The translations under genes were made by a program, and so were the position numbers. Shown piece by piece: positions 24,668-33,252 of a stretch of DNA of 64,000 nucleotides. Positions within the stretch are counted from its first letter, which is position 1. Every line of letters begins with the position of its first letter. Source of the DNA: an uncultured Collinsella sp. (GTDB lineage: Bacteria; Actinomycetota; Coriobacteriia; Coriobacteriales; Coriobacteriaceae); NCBI GenBank assembly GCA_958421275.1, contig CATZLI010000006.1:139648-203647 (forward strand), given 5' to 3'. The notes beneath the pieces were generated by a model, which was not told the DNA's origin, did no database searches, and saw nothing but the letters and a program-made list of their open reading frames with translations.

Positions 24668-27600
24668 TCACGCTTCGCCCCAGAATCTATGAGTGTTGCG
24701 CAGGAGCTTCGCAGTTTTCTGTTCGGCCGTAGCAATGTCGACCTCCTGCGCCTGCCATGTCCAGTTGCCCGTGGCCACGCCCGGCACGTTCATACGTGCA
24801 TCGTCGCCCAGGCCCAGGATGTCCTGCAGCGGCATCATCACGAGCGGTGCATCGCTTGCTAGGGCATTGCCCATGAGCTCGCTTGCCAATGTAATGCCGC
24901 TCGGCTCATCGCCGCCTGCAAAGGAGCGCGTGCACCAGCCGGCAAGTGTCGAAGTGTCGTGCGTCGAGGTGTACAGAATCTTTCCCGGTGTGGGGTGAAT
25001 TCCGCAACGAACGTCGTAGTCGCTAAACTCCAGCACGTCCATGCCGGGGAAGCCGCAGGTCGAAGCCATGGCGCGAACGCCGGGCGTCAGATAGCCCAGA
25101 TCCTCGGCGATAAAGTTGAGCGGGCCCAGCTCGTCATAGGCGGTCTGGAACAGGTCCTTGCCCGGACCTGCCAGCCAGCGGCCGTCGGCACAGGCCTTAC
25201 CGGCGGGAATGCTAAAGTAGCTGTGGAAGCCCAGGAAGTGGTCCAGGCGCACGCGGTCGTAGAGCGAAAACGCACGGCGCAGGCGGTCGAGCCACCAACG
25301 ATAGCCGTTCTCTTTCATGCGATCCCAGCGGAAGGTGGGGTTGCCCCACACCTGGCCCTCGGGCGCAAAGTTGTCGGGCGGCGCGCCCGAAATCTCAATC
25401 GCCTTGCCGGTATCGGACAGCCAGAAGTTCTCGGGCTCGCTCCACGCGTCGGCCGAATCGTCCGAGACATACATCGGGATATCGCCGATGACCTCGATGC
25501 CCTTCTTGTGCGCATAGTTCATGAGCTCGCACCAGGCAAGGTCAAAGCGATACTGCATGTACGCCTGCAGCTCGGCCTCGTCGTGGAAGCGCTTGTCATC
25601 GATCAGATACTCGTTGTAGCGCGCGACATCTGCCGGCCAATCGTGGCGCGACTCGCCCTCAAAGTACTTCTTAACGGCCATGTAGACGCAGTACTTCTCG
25701 AGCCAGTCGGCGTTGCGATGTTTAAACGCCGTGTACAGCGGGTCGGCATCCTCACCGCCGTGGGCCTTCCATGCAGCAAAGTCGGCGGCCAGTTCCTCGT
25801 GGCTCTCAGGCAGCAGGTCGATATTGCCTGCAAAGGCCGAGGGGCCGGCGTAGGGGGAGCGGAAGAAGTCCGTGGGGTTGACGGGCAGGACTTGCCAGTA
25901 GCGCATGCCCATAGCGGCCAGATGGTCGATAAAGCGACGCGTGGGCGCACCGATTGTGCCGGGCTTGCCGTCATCGGTCGGCACCGAGGTGATGTGGCAC
26001 ACAACGCCCGCGCCATGATCGAGCGGCTCCTGCAGGCGCTTCTCGGCATGGTGATAGATGATCGAAGAGCCCAGCGGGTACAGGTCGAGCGTGACGGTAC
26101 CGTTGTGGATCTCGCACTCGTGACCGCTGATCACGTCGCTCGCGCATTCGCCGAGCGCCGGAATCGTCACGCGGTGCGAATTGCGCAGGCTGCGGTTGAT
26201 GATAACCGTCGCGGCCTCGCCGTCTTTGCCCGTGCGGGTGTAAGCCAAGACTTCGTCGTTGAGCGCAAAGGCCTTGATCTCGCCATCGACCATAAAGGGC
26301 AGCGCACGGCGCACGGCAGACGCGTTCTTAACGATGGCCAGTGTGTCGAAGTCGTGGAGTTGGTCCTTGGTCGGCAGGGTGCGGCGGTTGCCCGGGTCGG
26401 TAAGGCCCTCCAAGCCGTACTCGTCGCCGTAATAGATTGAGGGTACACCCGGGAAGGTCATCTGCATGAGCGTCGCCAGCCAAAAACGGCTCTTGGCCAG
26501 GCCCATCGAGTTATCGTCCAGGCGCCATTTGCTGCGCTCGCTCTCGGGCAGCTGCGACTCGTCGGGGCCACCGCCGAGCACCGAGATGATACGCGGACGG
26601 TCGTGGCTCGAAAGCAGATTGAGCGCGCAGGCCAGTGCCTCGCGCGGGTAGTTCTCGCGCAGGGTTTCGATATCCTCGGCTGCCTGGTAAGCGTTCTTGT
26701 AGCCCATCAAAAAGCCGATGACCATGTCGCGGAAGGGGTAGTCCATGGCGGAGTCGAGCTCCGAGCCCTGCAGATAGCGGCGCAGGTGGCCATAGCTGAT
26801 CTTGTTGGAGGCGTCTTCCCAGACTTCGCCGAGCAGCAGCGCGTCGGGCTTCTCGGCGAGCACGGCCTTTTTGATCTCGGCCAGGAAGTCGTCGGAAAGC
26901 TCGTCGGCCACATCGAGTCGCCAGCCATGGGCACCGGCGCGCAGCCATTTACGGATCACGCCGTCCTTGCCCAGGAGCCGCTCGCGCACCAGTTCGGAGC
27001 TCTCATTGATGGCGGGCATGTTGCCCACGCCCCACCAGCAGTCATACGAACCGTCCTCATGGAAGTAAAATGCATCGCGCCACGGCGAGTCCTCGCTCTG
27101 CCAAGCACCGACGCCGGGATAATTGCCGTAGCGGTTAAAGTAGATCGAGTCGTCGCCCGTATGGTTGAACACACCGTCCAGAATGATGGAAATGCCAAGC
27201 TTCTCGGCCGCCTCGCACAGCTCGGTAAAGTCCTGCTCGGTGCCCAGAATCGGGTCGATCTTGGTGTAGTCGGCCGTGTCGTAGCGGTGGTTGCTCGCGG
27301 CCTCAAAGATGGGGTTGAGGTAGATGGCCGTAAAGCCTAGCTCGGCAATGCGGGGCAGGTCATTTTGGATACCCTTGAGCGAACCGCCGTAAAAATCCCA
27401 GGTCTTGATGGAGCCGTCTTCGGCACGCTCGTACTCGGGCGGTTCGTTCCAGTCCTCGACCATGCGGCGCTGGATTCCTTTGCGCGGTTTTTCAACTTCG
27501 GTAAGCGTGCGCTCGCGCCAGTTTTCGTCGCGGGCATAGCGGTCGGGGAAGATCTGGTAGACCATGCCACGCTCGTACCACTCAGGACGAACTTTGCGGT

Positions 27601-27964
27601 GCTTGTAGACGGTGATCTGGAAGGACGGGACCTCGGCGTAGTTGTAAGTTACGCCCTCGCCACCGGTGCGACCCTGCGGCGCGCCCAAACGGACCTCGGG
27701 CTGACCCTCGATATTGCAGATAAAGCTGTACCAGATAAGACAGGGCTCGGTGCACTCAAGCTCTACGGTAAATATGCCGTCGCCCTCGTGCGTCATGGGA
27801 TACAGAGACTCACCGATCTCATCGACCCAGGTGCGCAGCGTAAGCGTTGCCTGGTTGGGGTCGGCATCCTCCAAAATCACCGAGAGCGAAACGGAAGTTC
27901 CAGTGGTCACAGCGCCAAACGGAGTGCGAAACTGCGGCAGACGGCTGTTGTGAATCAATCTCAT
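24668..27964 (-). CDS. Fused GH13 alpha-glucan hydrolase and GH77 4-alpha-glucanotransferase
   Basis: This 1098-residue protein joins two enzymes. Residues of about 1-125 look like a starch-binding N-terminal domain of neopullulanase-type enzymes. Residues of about 130-640 are a GH13 barrel with DGVFNHTG, nucleophile Asp351 in GWRLDVADE, acid Glu380 in LLGEVWED and Asp455 in SSHDRPR. Residues of about 645-1098 are a MalQ-type GH77 domain: SPYAGPSAFAGN, nucleophile Asp908 in VRLDHFLGF, Glu954 in FIAEDLG and Asp1003 in STHDTST. Together they would hydrolyse or debranch maltodextrins and recycle the short chains, complementing the nearby glycogen genes. Both active sites look intact. The gene's own upstream region (27965-28171) holds a TGGTAAAACG-type site. 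Confidence 0.93.
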   Translation of the reverse strand: MRLIHNSRLPQFRTPFGAVTTGTSVSLSVILEDADPNQATLTLRTWVDEIGESLYPMTHEGDGIFTVELECTEPCLIWYSFICNIEGQPEVRLGAPQGRTGGEGVTYNYAEVPSFQITVYKHRKVRPEWYERGMVYQIFPDRYARDENWRERTLTEVEKPRKGIQRRMVEDWNEPPEYERAEDGSIKTWDFYGGSLKGIQNDLPRIAELGFTAIYLNPIFEAASNHRYDTADYTKIDPILGTEQDFTELCEAAEKLGISIILDGVFNHTGDDSIYFNRYGNYPGVGAWQSEDSPWRDAFYFHEDGSYDCWWGVGNMPAINESSELVRERLLGKDGVIRKWLRAGAHGWRLDVADELSDDFLAEIKKAVLAEKPDALLLGEVWEDASNKISYGHLRRYLQGSELDSAMDYPFRDMVIGFLMGYKNAYQAAEDIETLRENYPREALACALNLLSSHDRPRIISVLGGGPDESQLPESERSKWRLDDNSMGLAKSRFWLATLMQMTFPGVPSIYYGDEYGLEGLTDPGNRRTLPTKDQLHDFDTLAIVKNASAVRRALPFMVDGEIKAFALNDEVLAYTRTGKDGEAATVIINRSLRNSHRVTIPALGECASDVISGHECEIHNGTVTLDLYPLGSSIIYHHAEKRLQEPLDHGAGVVCHITSVPTDDGKPGTIGAPTRRFIDHLAAMGMRYWQVLPVNPTDFFRSPYAGPSAFAGNIDLLPESHEELAADFAAWKAHGGEDADPLYTAFKHRNADWLEKYCVYMAVKKYFEGESRHDWPADVARYNEYLIDDKRFHDEAELQAYMQYRFDLAWCELMNYAHKKGIEVIGDIPMYVSDDSADAWSEPENFWLSDTGKAIEISGAPPDNFAPEGQVWGNPTFRWDRMKENGYRWWLDRLRRAFSLYDRVRLDHFLGFHSYFSIPAGKACADGRWLAGPGKDLFQTAYDELGPLNFIAEDLGYLTPGVRAMASTCGFPGMDVLEFSDYDVRCGIHPTPGKILYTSTHDTSTLAGWCTRSFAGGDEPSGITLASELMGNALASDAPLVMMPLQDILGLGDDARMNVPGVATGNWTWQAQEVDIATAEQKTAKLLRNTHRFWGEA

Positions 27965-28090
27965 AATTCGGTCCAGTTCAATAGAATCACGGCCTGCGGG
28001 CCATGGGCTTTACGCACAGGATATAAGTATATATGTTGCACACAGGCTGTATAAACAACATCCGTTTACCATCGGCGAACGGTTGTCCTA

Positions 28091-28106
28091 GAAAATCGTT
28101 TTACCA
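28091..28106 (-). promoter_or_regulatory. Possible LacI-type operator upstream of the GH13-GH77 gene
   Basis: On the minus strand this reads TGGTAAAACGATTTTC, close to TGGTAAAACGTTTTTA at 38332-38347 in front of glgB. A weaker version (ATGGTAAACGG) lies at 28064-28074. The AAAACG/CGTTTT centre resembles operators of LacI-family sugar regulators. No such regulator is encoded in the window. Confidence 0.4.
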
Positions 28107-28171
28107 CCCAAATTATCGCGATATTTAAAAACGTCTATACCGATACTATTTGTATCCAAACAAAAGTACTT

Positions 28172-28303
28172 CGGTTTACTACGACGAATTGAATGATCTC
28201 AACAACAGTCATTTTGGTGATATTAAAACCGCAGCTAGAAGCGTTCTTAATTTCGAAGATTACTCGCCGTGGTCGGCCGGAGCCACTTTGTCGTAGTAAA
28301 CCG
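28172..28303. repeat. 132-nt intergenic element, family B copy 2
   Basis: The ends CGGTTTACTACGAC (28172-28185) and its exact complement (28290-28303) form a 14-bp inverted repeat. The interior has AAAACCGCAGCTAGA and further matches to 24054-24184, but the two copies' ends are unrelated in sequence. It lies in the 430-bp interval between the GH13-GH77 gene start and the end of glgA. Confidence 0.7.
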
Positions 28304-28325
28304 GCCCTCTTTTTAATGCGAAGTT

Positions 28326-28370
28326 CAACGCAAAAGAGGGCGCCTGGTTGGGGCGCCCTCTTTTGCGTTG
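28326..28370 (-). terminator. Terminator of the glycogen operon (after glgA)
   Basis: A 19-bp perfect stem (28326-28344 with 28352-28370) has a 7-nt loop and an A-rich/T-rich base (AAAAGAGGGCGCC). It lies 25 nt past the glgA stop and could work in both directions. Confidence 0.9.
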
Positions 28371-28394
28371 AGGATTTAGTTTTAATCGTCCGGA

Positions 28395-30773
28395 TTAGCG
28401 GCGCTTGCGGGCGGCCGTTGCCTTGCGGACGGAGGTCTTCTTGGTCGGAGCCTTTTCCTCGGCCGAAACGGCGGGGGAGACCGGGGTCTCCTTGGCGGGC
28501 TCGGTCTTTGCCTTAGTCTTGGGAGCGGCCTTAACCTCGGCAGCCTTCGGAGTCGGCTCGGCCTTTACTGCGGGCTTGTCCTCGGCCTTACCCTCTGCCT
28601 TGGGAGCTGCAGCCTTGGTCGTGGTCTTCTTGGCCGTCGTCGCGGCGCGTTTGCGCGTGGTGGTCTTGGCGGCCGGCTTTGCCTCGACAGCTGCCTTGGC
28701 CTCGGGCTCGGAGGGCGCCTCCTCGACCTTGACGGCGGGCTTTGCAGTAGCCTTCGGGGCCGTCTTCGCGGCGGCCTTCGTCGTAGCGGCCTTGGCCGTC
28801 GTCGACTTCGTAGCCGTGGTCTTCTTGGCTGCCGTTGCCTTCTTGGTGGTTGCAGCCGTCTTCTTGGCAGCGGTCTTGGCCGGAGCCTTTGCCGCAGGCT
28901 TAGCCTCGGCGGCGGCCTTTACCTCGGGAGCAGCCTCGACCTCGTTGGCCTTCTTGGCAGCGGCGGTCGTGCGCTTGCGCGTGGTCGATGCCTTGGCAGT
29001 AGTTGCCTTGGCAGCGGTGGTCTTGCTCGCAGTGGCCTTCGTGGTCGTAGCCTTCTTAGCCGTTGCCTTGCGGGTCGTCGTCTTTTTGGTGGCAGGCTTC
29101 GCAGCGGGCTTCACCTCAGGCTCGGGCTCGGGAGTAGCCTCGACCTTCACCTCAGGATCGGCCTTAACGGGCTTAGCTTCAACCGGCTTCTCCTCGGCCT
29201 TGGGCTCCTCGGCGACAGCGGGCTCCTTAACGGTCGCCGCAGGCTCGGCCTCATCAGCAACCGGCTCCTCTACGGCCGTAGCAGCCTCCACAGCCGCTGG
29301 GCGCTCAATCTCCGGGTGCATAAAGAAGTACAGGTCCAGATACTTGTCGGCCGAGCGCGTCCAGCTAAAGTCCTGGCTCATGGCCTGCGTGACCAGCTGA
29401 TTCCAGGCCTCGCGATTATCCCAGAACAGGCGTGCCGCACGGAACACCGCGTCGCCCATCTCATCGCCGTTAAAGTTGGTAAATGAGAAGCCCGTGCCCT
29501 CGCCGGTAAACTCGTTGTACGGCTGCACGGTGTCCTTCAGACCACCGGTCTCGCGAACAATCGGCAGAGTACCGTAGCGCATGGCGATGATCTGCGACAG
29601 GCCGCAGGGCTCAAACTTCGAAGGCATCAGGAACATATCGGCGGCGGCGTACATGCGCTGCGACAGCGCAGGATCGAACTCGATGCGCGCGGCCATGGTG
29701 CCGGGGTACTTGTCCTGGAAGTAGCGCAGGCCGTCCTCGTAGTCGCGGTCGCCGGTACCCAGCACGGCCACCTGAACGCCGCCGGACAGGATTCGGTCGA
29801 GCGCGTACATGACCAGGTCCATGCCCTTCTGGCGCGTCAGGCGCGTGACCATCACCATGAGCGGGCGGTCGTCGCGAACCTCGAGGCCCAGCTCTTCCTG
29901 TAGCTTGGCCTTGCACACGGCCTTGCCGGAACGGTCCTCCACGGTGTAGTTGGCGGCAATGCGCTTGTCGGTTGCCGGGTCAAAGGCCGCCACGTCAATG
30001 CCGTTGAGGATGCCCTGCAGCGCGTAGGAGCGCTCGCGCAGTACGCCGTCCAGGCCCTCGCCAAACTCGGGCGTCTGGATCTCGCCCGCATAGGTGGGGC
30101 TCACCGTGGTAATGGCATCGGCATAGTGCAGCGCGCCCAGCATGTAGTTGATGCTGCAGGCGTCGCAACGCAGCTGCGTAGCAGCCGCCGGAATATGCGC
30201 CACACCCAGGATGTCCTCCATCACGGTGTCGCTAAACTGGCCCTGGAACGCCACGTTGTGGATCGAGAACACAGTCTTGACGCGGTCGTACAGCGGCAGG
30301 CCCTGGTAGAACTCGCGCAAGAACACGGGCGCCAGTGCCGTCTGCCAGTCGTTACAGTGCAGGATGTCGCACTCAAAGCCCTCGGGCAGGTGCTGCAGGC
30401 TCTCGGTAATGGCCTTGGAGAAGAACGCGAAGCGCTCGCCGTCGTCGAAGAAGCCGTACGGATAATCGCGCGCAAAGTAGCGCTCGTTGTCCACGAACAT
30501 ATAGGTGACGCCGTCGTGCTCGAGCTTCTCCAGCCCGCAGTACTCGTTGCGCCAGCCCAGGCTCACGTAAAAGTCGGAAAAGTGCTCCATCTGCGCCTTG
30601 TACTCATCCTTGATGGTGGCGTACTTGGGCACCATCACAATGACTTCGGCGCCGGCGCGCACGAGCGCCGCAGGCAGCGAGCCCGCCACGTCGCCCAGGC
30701 CACCGGTCTTAACAAACGGTGCGCACTCGGCCGAGGCAAACACGATCTGCATCTTTTTGCTGGAATCTGCCAT
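28395..30773 (-). CDS. glgA: Glycogen synthase GlgA with a 300-residue histone H1-like tail
   Basis: The 792-residue GT5 enzyme transfers glucose from ADP-glucose. The first 487 residues are a complete GlgA: KTGGLGDVAGSLP near the N-terminus (ADP-glucose binding), ILHCNDWQTAL, and MPSKFEPCGLSQIIAMRYGTLPIVRETGGL. The remaining 300 or so residues are low complexity: first acidic/Pro-rich (EPVADEAEPAATVKEP), then long runs of Lys, Ala and Thr (KKTTTRKATAKKATTTKA and similar), ending ATAARKRR. Bacterial GlgA is normally about 480 residues. The start ATG 30773 has GGGAG 6 nt upstream; ATG 30785 is less well placed. It is the last gene of the glg block. Confidence 0.94.
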   Translation of the reverse strand: MADSSKKMQIVFASAECAPFVKTGGLGDVAGSLPAALVRAGAEVIVMVPKYATIKDEYKAQMEHFSDFYVSLGWRNEYCGLEKLEHDGVTYMFVDNERYFARDYPYGFFDDGERFAFFSKAITESLQHLPEGFECDILHCNDWQTALAPVFLREFYQGLPLYDRVKTVFSIHNVAFQGQFSDTVMEDILGVAHIPAAATQLRCDACSINYMLGALHYADAITTVSPTYAGEIQTPEFGEGLDGVLRERSYALQGILNGIDVAAFDPATDKRIAANYTVEDRSGKAVCKAKLQEELGLEVRDDRPLMVMVTRLTRQKGMDLVMYALDRILSGGVQVAVLGTGDRDYEDGLRYFQDKYPGTMAARIEFDPALSQRMYAAADMFLMPSKFEPCGLSQIIAMRYGTLPIVRETGGLKDTVQPYNEFTGEGTGFSFTNFNGDEMGDAVFRAARLFWDNREAWNQLVTQAMSQDFSWTRSADKYLDLYFFMHPEIERPAAVEAATAVEEPVADEAEPAATVKEPAVAEEPKAEEKPVEAKPVKADPEVKVEATPEPEPEVKPAAKPATKKTTTRKATAKKATTTKATASKTTAAKATTAKASTTRKRTTAAAKKANEVEAAPEVKAAAEAKPAAKAPAKTAAKKTAATTKKATAAKKTTATKSTTAKAATTKAAAKTAPKATAKPAVKVEEAPSEPEAKAAVEAKPAAKTTTRKRAATTAKKTTTKAAAPKAEGKAEDKPAVKAEPTPKAAEVKAAPKTKAKTEPAKETPVSPAVSAEEKAPTKKTSVRKATAARKRR

Positions 30774-30797
30774 ATTGTCTCCCATGTTGCAATTCGA

Positions 30798-30831
30798 GAA
30801 TAGCCGCCTGGCGCTAACCGGGCGGCTATTC
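30798..30831 (-). other. Hairpin between glgD and glgA
   Basis: An 11-bp perfect stem (GAATAGCCGCC/GGCGGCTATTC) with a 12-nt loop lies in the 90-nt gap before glgA. There is no T run, so it may modulate RNA stability or glgA expression rather than end transcription. Confidence 0.6.
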
Positions 30832-30863
30832 TACCTGTTACGAGCGATGTTGCGGTGCCAACG

Positions 30864-31991
30864 TTAACGTACGATGGTGGTGTCGGAAGTTAACGGAGCC
30901 TTGCCCAGCACCAGGATGTTCTCGGGCGTGCCGCGAAGCTCGGTGTTGGTGGGAACCACGTTGTTCTTGTCCAGAATGGCGTTCTCAACGCGAGCGCCGC
31001 TCTTGATGATGCAGCTCTGGTTGATGATCGAGTTGGTCACCGAGGCGCCCTCCTCGACCACGACGCCGCGCGACAGGATCGAATTGCGCACGGTGCCCTT
31101 GATGATGCAGCCGGCCGAGATGATCGAGTTGCACGCGTGGCTGCCCGTCGCATAGCGCGAAGGCGGCACGTCGTGAGCCTTGGTCAGGATCGGGCGCTCG
31201 GGATCGAAGAGCTGGTCGGCCACGGTCTGGTCGAGCAGGTCCATGCTGCGGCGATACAGCGACTTCTCGCTAAACACGCCCACGACCTCGCCCTTGTACT
31301 CGTAGCTGCACACGTCGATGTTGCCAAAGTCGCCTTGGAGTGCCTCGAGCAGGTCCAGATAGTCGGCTGCCTGGTAGTGATCGATGATCTCGAGCAGCGT
31401 CTCGCGGTTGACGATGCAGCAGTCCATAGAGGCGTTGTCGCCGTACACGACGCCGGCGCTCACGCCCGTCAGGCGACCGTTCTCGTTAATTTCGAGTTTG
31501 GTCTCGTCATCGACGTTGCGCGTGGCCTTGCAGTACACCACGGTCATCTGGGCACCGGAGTTCTCGTGCGCGTCGATGATGGTGTTGAGGTCCATGTTAA
31601 AGATGATGTTGGTGCCCATCATCACAACATAGGGCTTGTCCGAGCGCTGGAACAGCGTCTTGTTGGAGATGATGTCGCGCAGCAGGAAGCGCATGCCGCC
31701 CTTGGTGGTGCCATACGCGTTGCCGGGCACCATGAACAGGCCGCCCTTCTTGCGGTCCAGACCCCAGTCCTTGCCCGAACCAACGTGGTCGATCAGCGAG
31801 CGGTAGTTGCCCGGCATGACGACGCCGACGGTCTTAATGCCGGCATTCATCATGTTGGACAGCGGAAAGTCGATCAGGCGGTAGCGGCCCAAAAAGGGAA
31901 CGGACGCGATGGGGCGGTCCTTGAGCAGGACGCTGCCGTAGCTCGAAGAGTAGTTAGCGGTGATATAACCGATGGCCTTGCGATTGATCAT
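30864..31991 (-). CDS. glgD: Glucose-1-phosphate adenylyltransferase regulatory subunit GlgD
   Basis: The 375-residue protein is the GlgC-like second subunit of ADP-glucose pyrophosphorylase found in Firmicutes and some Coriobacteriia. It starts MINRKAIGYITANYSSSYG, where the catalytic GGxGTRL loop of GlgC is replaced, as in GlgD elsewhere. It keeps RYRLIDFPLSNMMNAGI and has a C-terminal left-handed beta helix. It lies 4 nt after glgC, so the two are probably made together as a GlgCD complex. The start ATG 31991 is preferred over an upstream ATG that overlaps glgC. Confidence 0.92.
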   Translation of the reverse strand: MINRKAIGYITANYSSSYGSVLLKDRPIASVPFLGRYRLIDFPLSNMMNAGIKTVGVVMPGNYRSLIDHVGSGKDWGLDRKKGGLFMVPGNAYGTTKGGMRFLLRDIISNKTLFQRSDKPYVVMMGTNIIFNMDLNTIIDAHENSGAQMTVVYCKATRNVDDETKLEINENGRLTGVSAGVVYGDNASMDCCIVNRETLLEIIDHYQAADYLDLLEALQGDFGNIDVCSYEYKGEVVGVFSEKSLYRRSMDLLDQTVADQLFDPERPILTKAHDVPPSRYATGSHACNSIISAGCIIKGTVRNSILSRGVVVEEGASVTNSIINQSCIIKSGARVENAILDKNNVVPTNTELRGTPENILVLGKAPLTSDTTIVR

Positions 31992-31995
31992 CGGA

Positions 31996-33144
31996 TCATT
32001 CCCCCTTCCCGATAACGACGTCATTTCCAACGACGGCCGTATCCTTGGTGGTATCGACAGAGCCGAGCTTCACGCCCTCTTCGACCGTGGAGTTCTCGCC
32101 CAAAATAGCGCGGCAGATGTGCGCGCCGCTCTTAACGTGCGCACCCGGCAGCAGCACGGAGTCCTCGACCACGGCGCGCTCCTCGATGATGACATCGGTC
32201 GAAAGGATTGAGTGGCGAGCGGTGCCGTAGATCTTGCAGCCGTTGGAGACCAGGCAGTCGTCCAGGCGGCCGTCCGGGCCAATGTAGTGCGGCGGACGCG
32301 TGGTGATGTTGGACATGATGGGGAAGTGCTTGTCGAACAAATCGAACTCGGGGTTGTTGCCCAGCAGGTCCATCGAGGTCTCGTGGAAGCTGGCGATGGT
32401 GCCGACGTCCTTCCAAAAGCCGTGGAACTCGTAGCTGTACAGGCGCTTGCCCTCGCCGAGCAGCTTGGGGATGATGTCCTTGCCAAAGTCGTGGCTCGAG
32501 CGCTGGTCCAGAGCGTCCTCTTCGAGTGCCTCGATCAGCACGTCGGCCGAGAAGATGTAGATGCCCATGGACGCGAGGTTCGAATCGGGCTTATCGGGCT
32601 TCTCGGTGAACTTGGTGATGCGCCCGTCCTCGGGGTCGGTGGTCAGGATGCCAAAGCGGCTGGCCTCTTCCCACGGCACGGGCATAACGCTCACCGTGAG
32701 GTCGGCGTTGTTCTCAATGTGCGTCTTGAGCATCTTGCGGTAGTCCATGCGATACAGGTGATCGCCCGAAAGAATCAGGACGTACTTGGGGTCGTTGGCC
32801 TTGATGTAGTCGAGGTTCTGCGTAATGGCGTCGGCCGTGCCCGCATACCAGGCGCCGCCGGTCTGCGTCTCGTACGGCGGCAGGATCGATACGCCGCCGT
32901 CACGGCTGTCCAGATCCCAGGCCTCGCCGGAGCCCACATAGGCATGCAGCAGGTAGGGACGGTACTGCGTCAGAACGCCCACCGTGTCGATGCCCGAGTT
33001 GGAGCAGTTGGACAGCGAAAAGTCGATAATGCGGAACTTGCCACCAAAGCTAACCGCCGGCTTAGCGATCTTTTGGGTGAGTGCCCCCAATCGGCTGCCC
33101 TGTCCTCCTGCGAGGAGCATCGCGATGCATTCTTTCTTACTCAT
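31996..33144 (-). CDS. glgC: Glucose-1-phosphate adenylyltransferase GlgC
   Basis: GlgC makes ADP-glucose, the committed step of glycogen synthesis. The 382-residue protein has LLAGGQGSRLGALT (nucleotide-binding loop), KPAVSFGGKFRIIDFSLSN, SGDHLYRMDY (catalytic Asp region), ITKFTEKP and FHGFWKDVGTI, followed by a beta-helix domain. AGAAGGAGA precedes ATG 33144. It belongs to the minus-strand run glgB-glgP-glgC-glgD-glgA. Confidence 0.95.
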   Translation of the reverse strand: MSKKECIAMLLAGGQGSRLGALTQKIAKPAVSFGGKFRIIDFSLSNCSNSGIDTVGVLTQYRPYLLHAYVGSGEAWDLDSRDGGVSILPPYETQTGGAWYAGTADAITQNLDYIKANDPKYVLILSGDHLYRMDYRKMLKTHIENNADLTVSVMPVPWEEASRFGILTTDPEDGRITKFTEKPDKPDSNLASMGIYIFSADVLIEALEEDALDQRSSHDFGKDIIPKLLGEGKRLYSYEFHGFWKDVGTIASFHETSMDLLGNNPEFDLFDKHFPIMSNITTRPPHYIGPDGRLDDCLVSNGCKIYGTARHSILSTDVIIEERAVVEDSVLLPGAHVKSGAHICRAILGENSTVEEGVKLGSVDTTKDTAVVGNDVVIGKGE

Positions 33145-33252
33145 CGATTTCTCCTTCTGTCATCGATGTTCCTAAACCCATTAGCGACGGGCGCGGCGCA
33201 ACGTCACGCCCGTCGAGTAATGCCGTGCTGGCATAGGGGAGCTCGCGCGCCT

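Noticed and set aside
30267..31000. Signal for a second glgA-like gene or fusion break in the glycogen run
   Set aside because: The glgA and glgD boundaries are clean, each with start and stop. Only an intercistronic hairpin lies between them.
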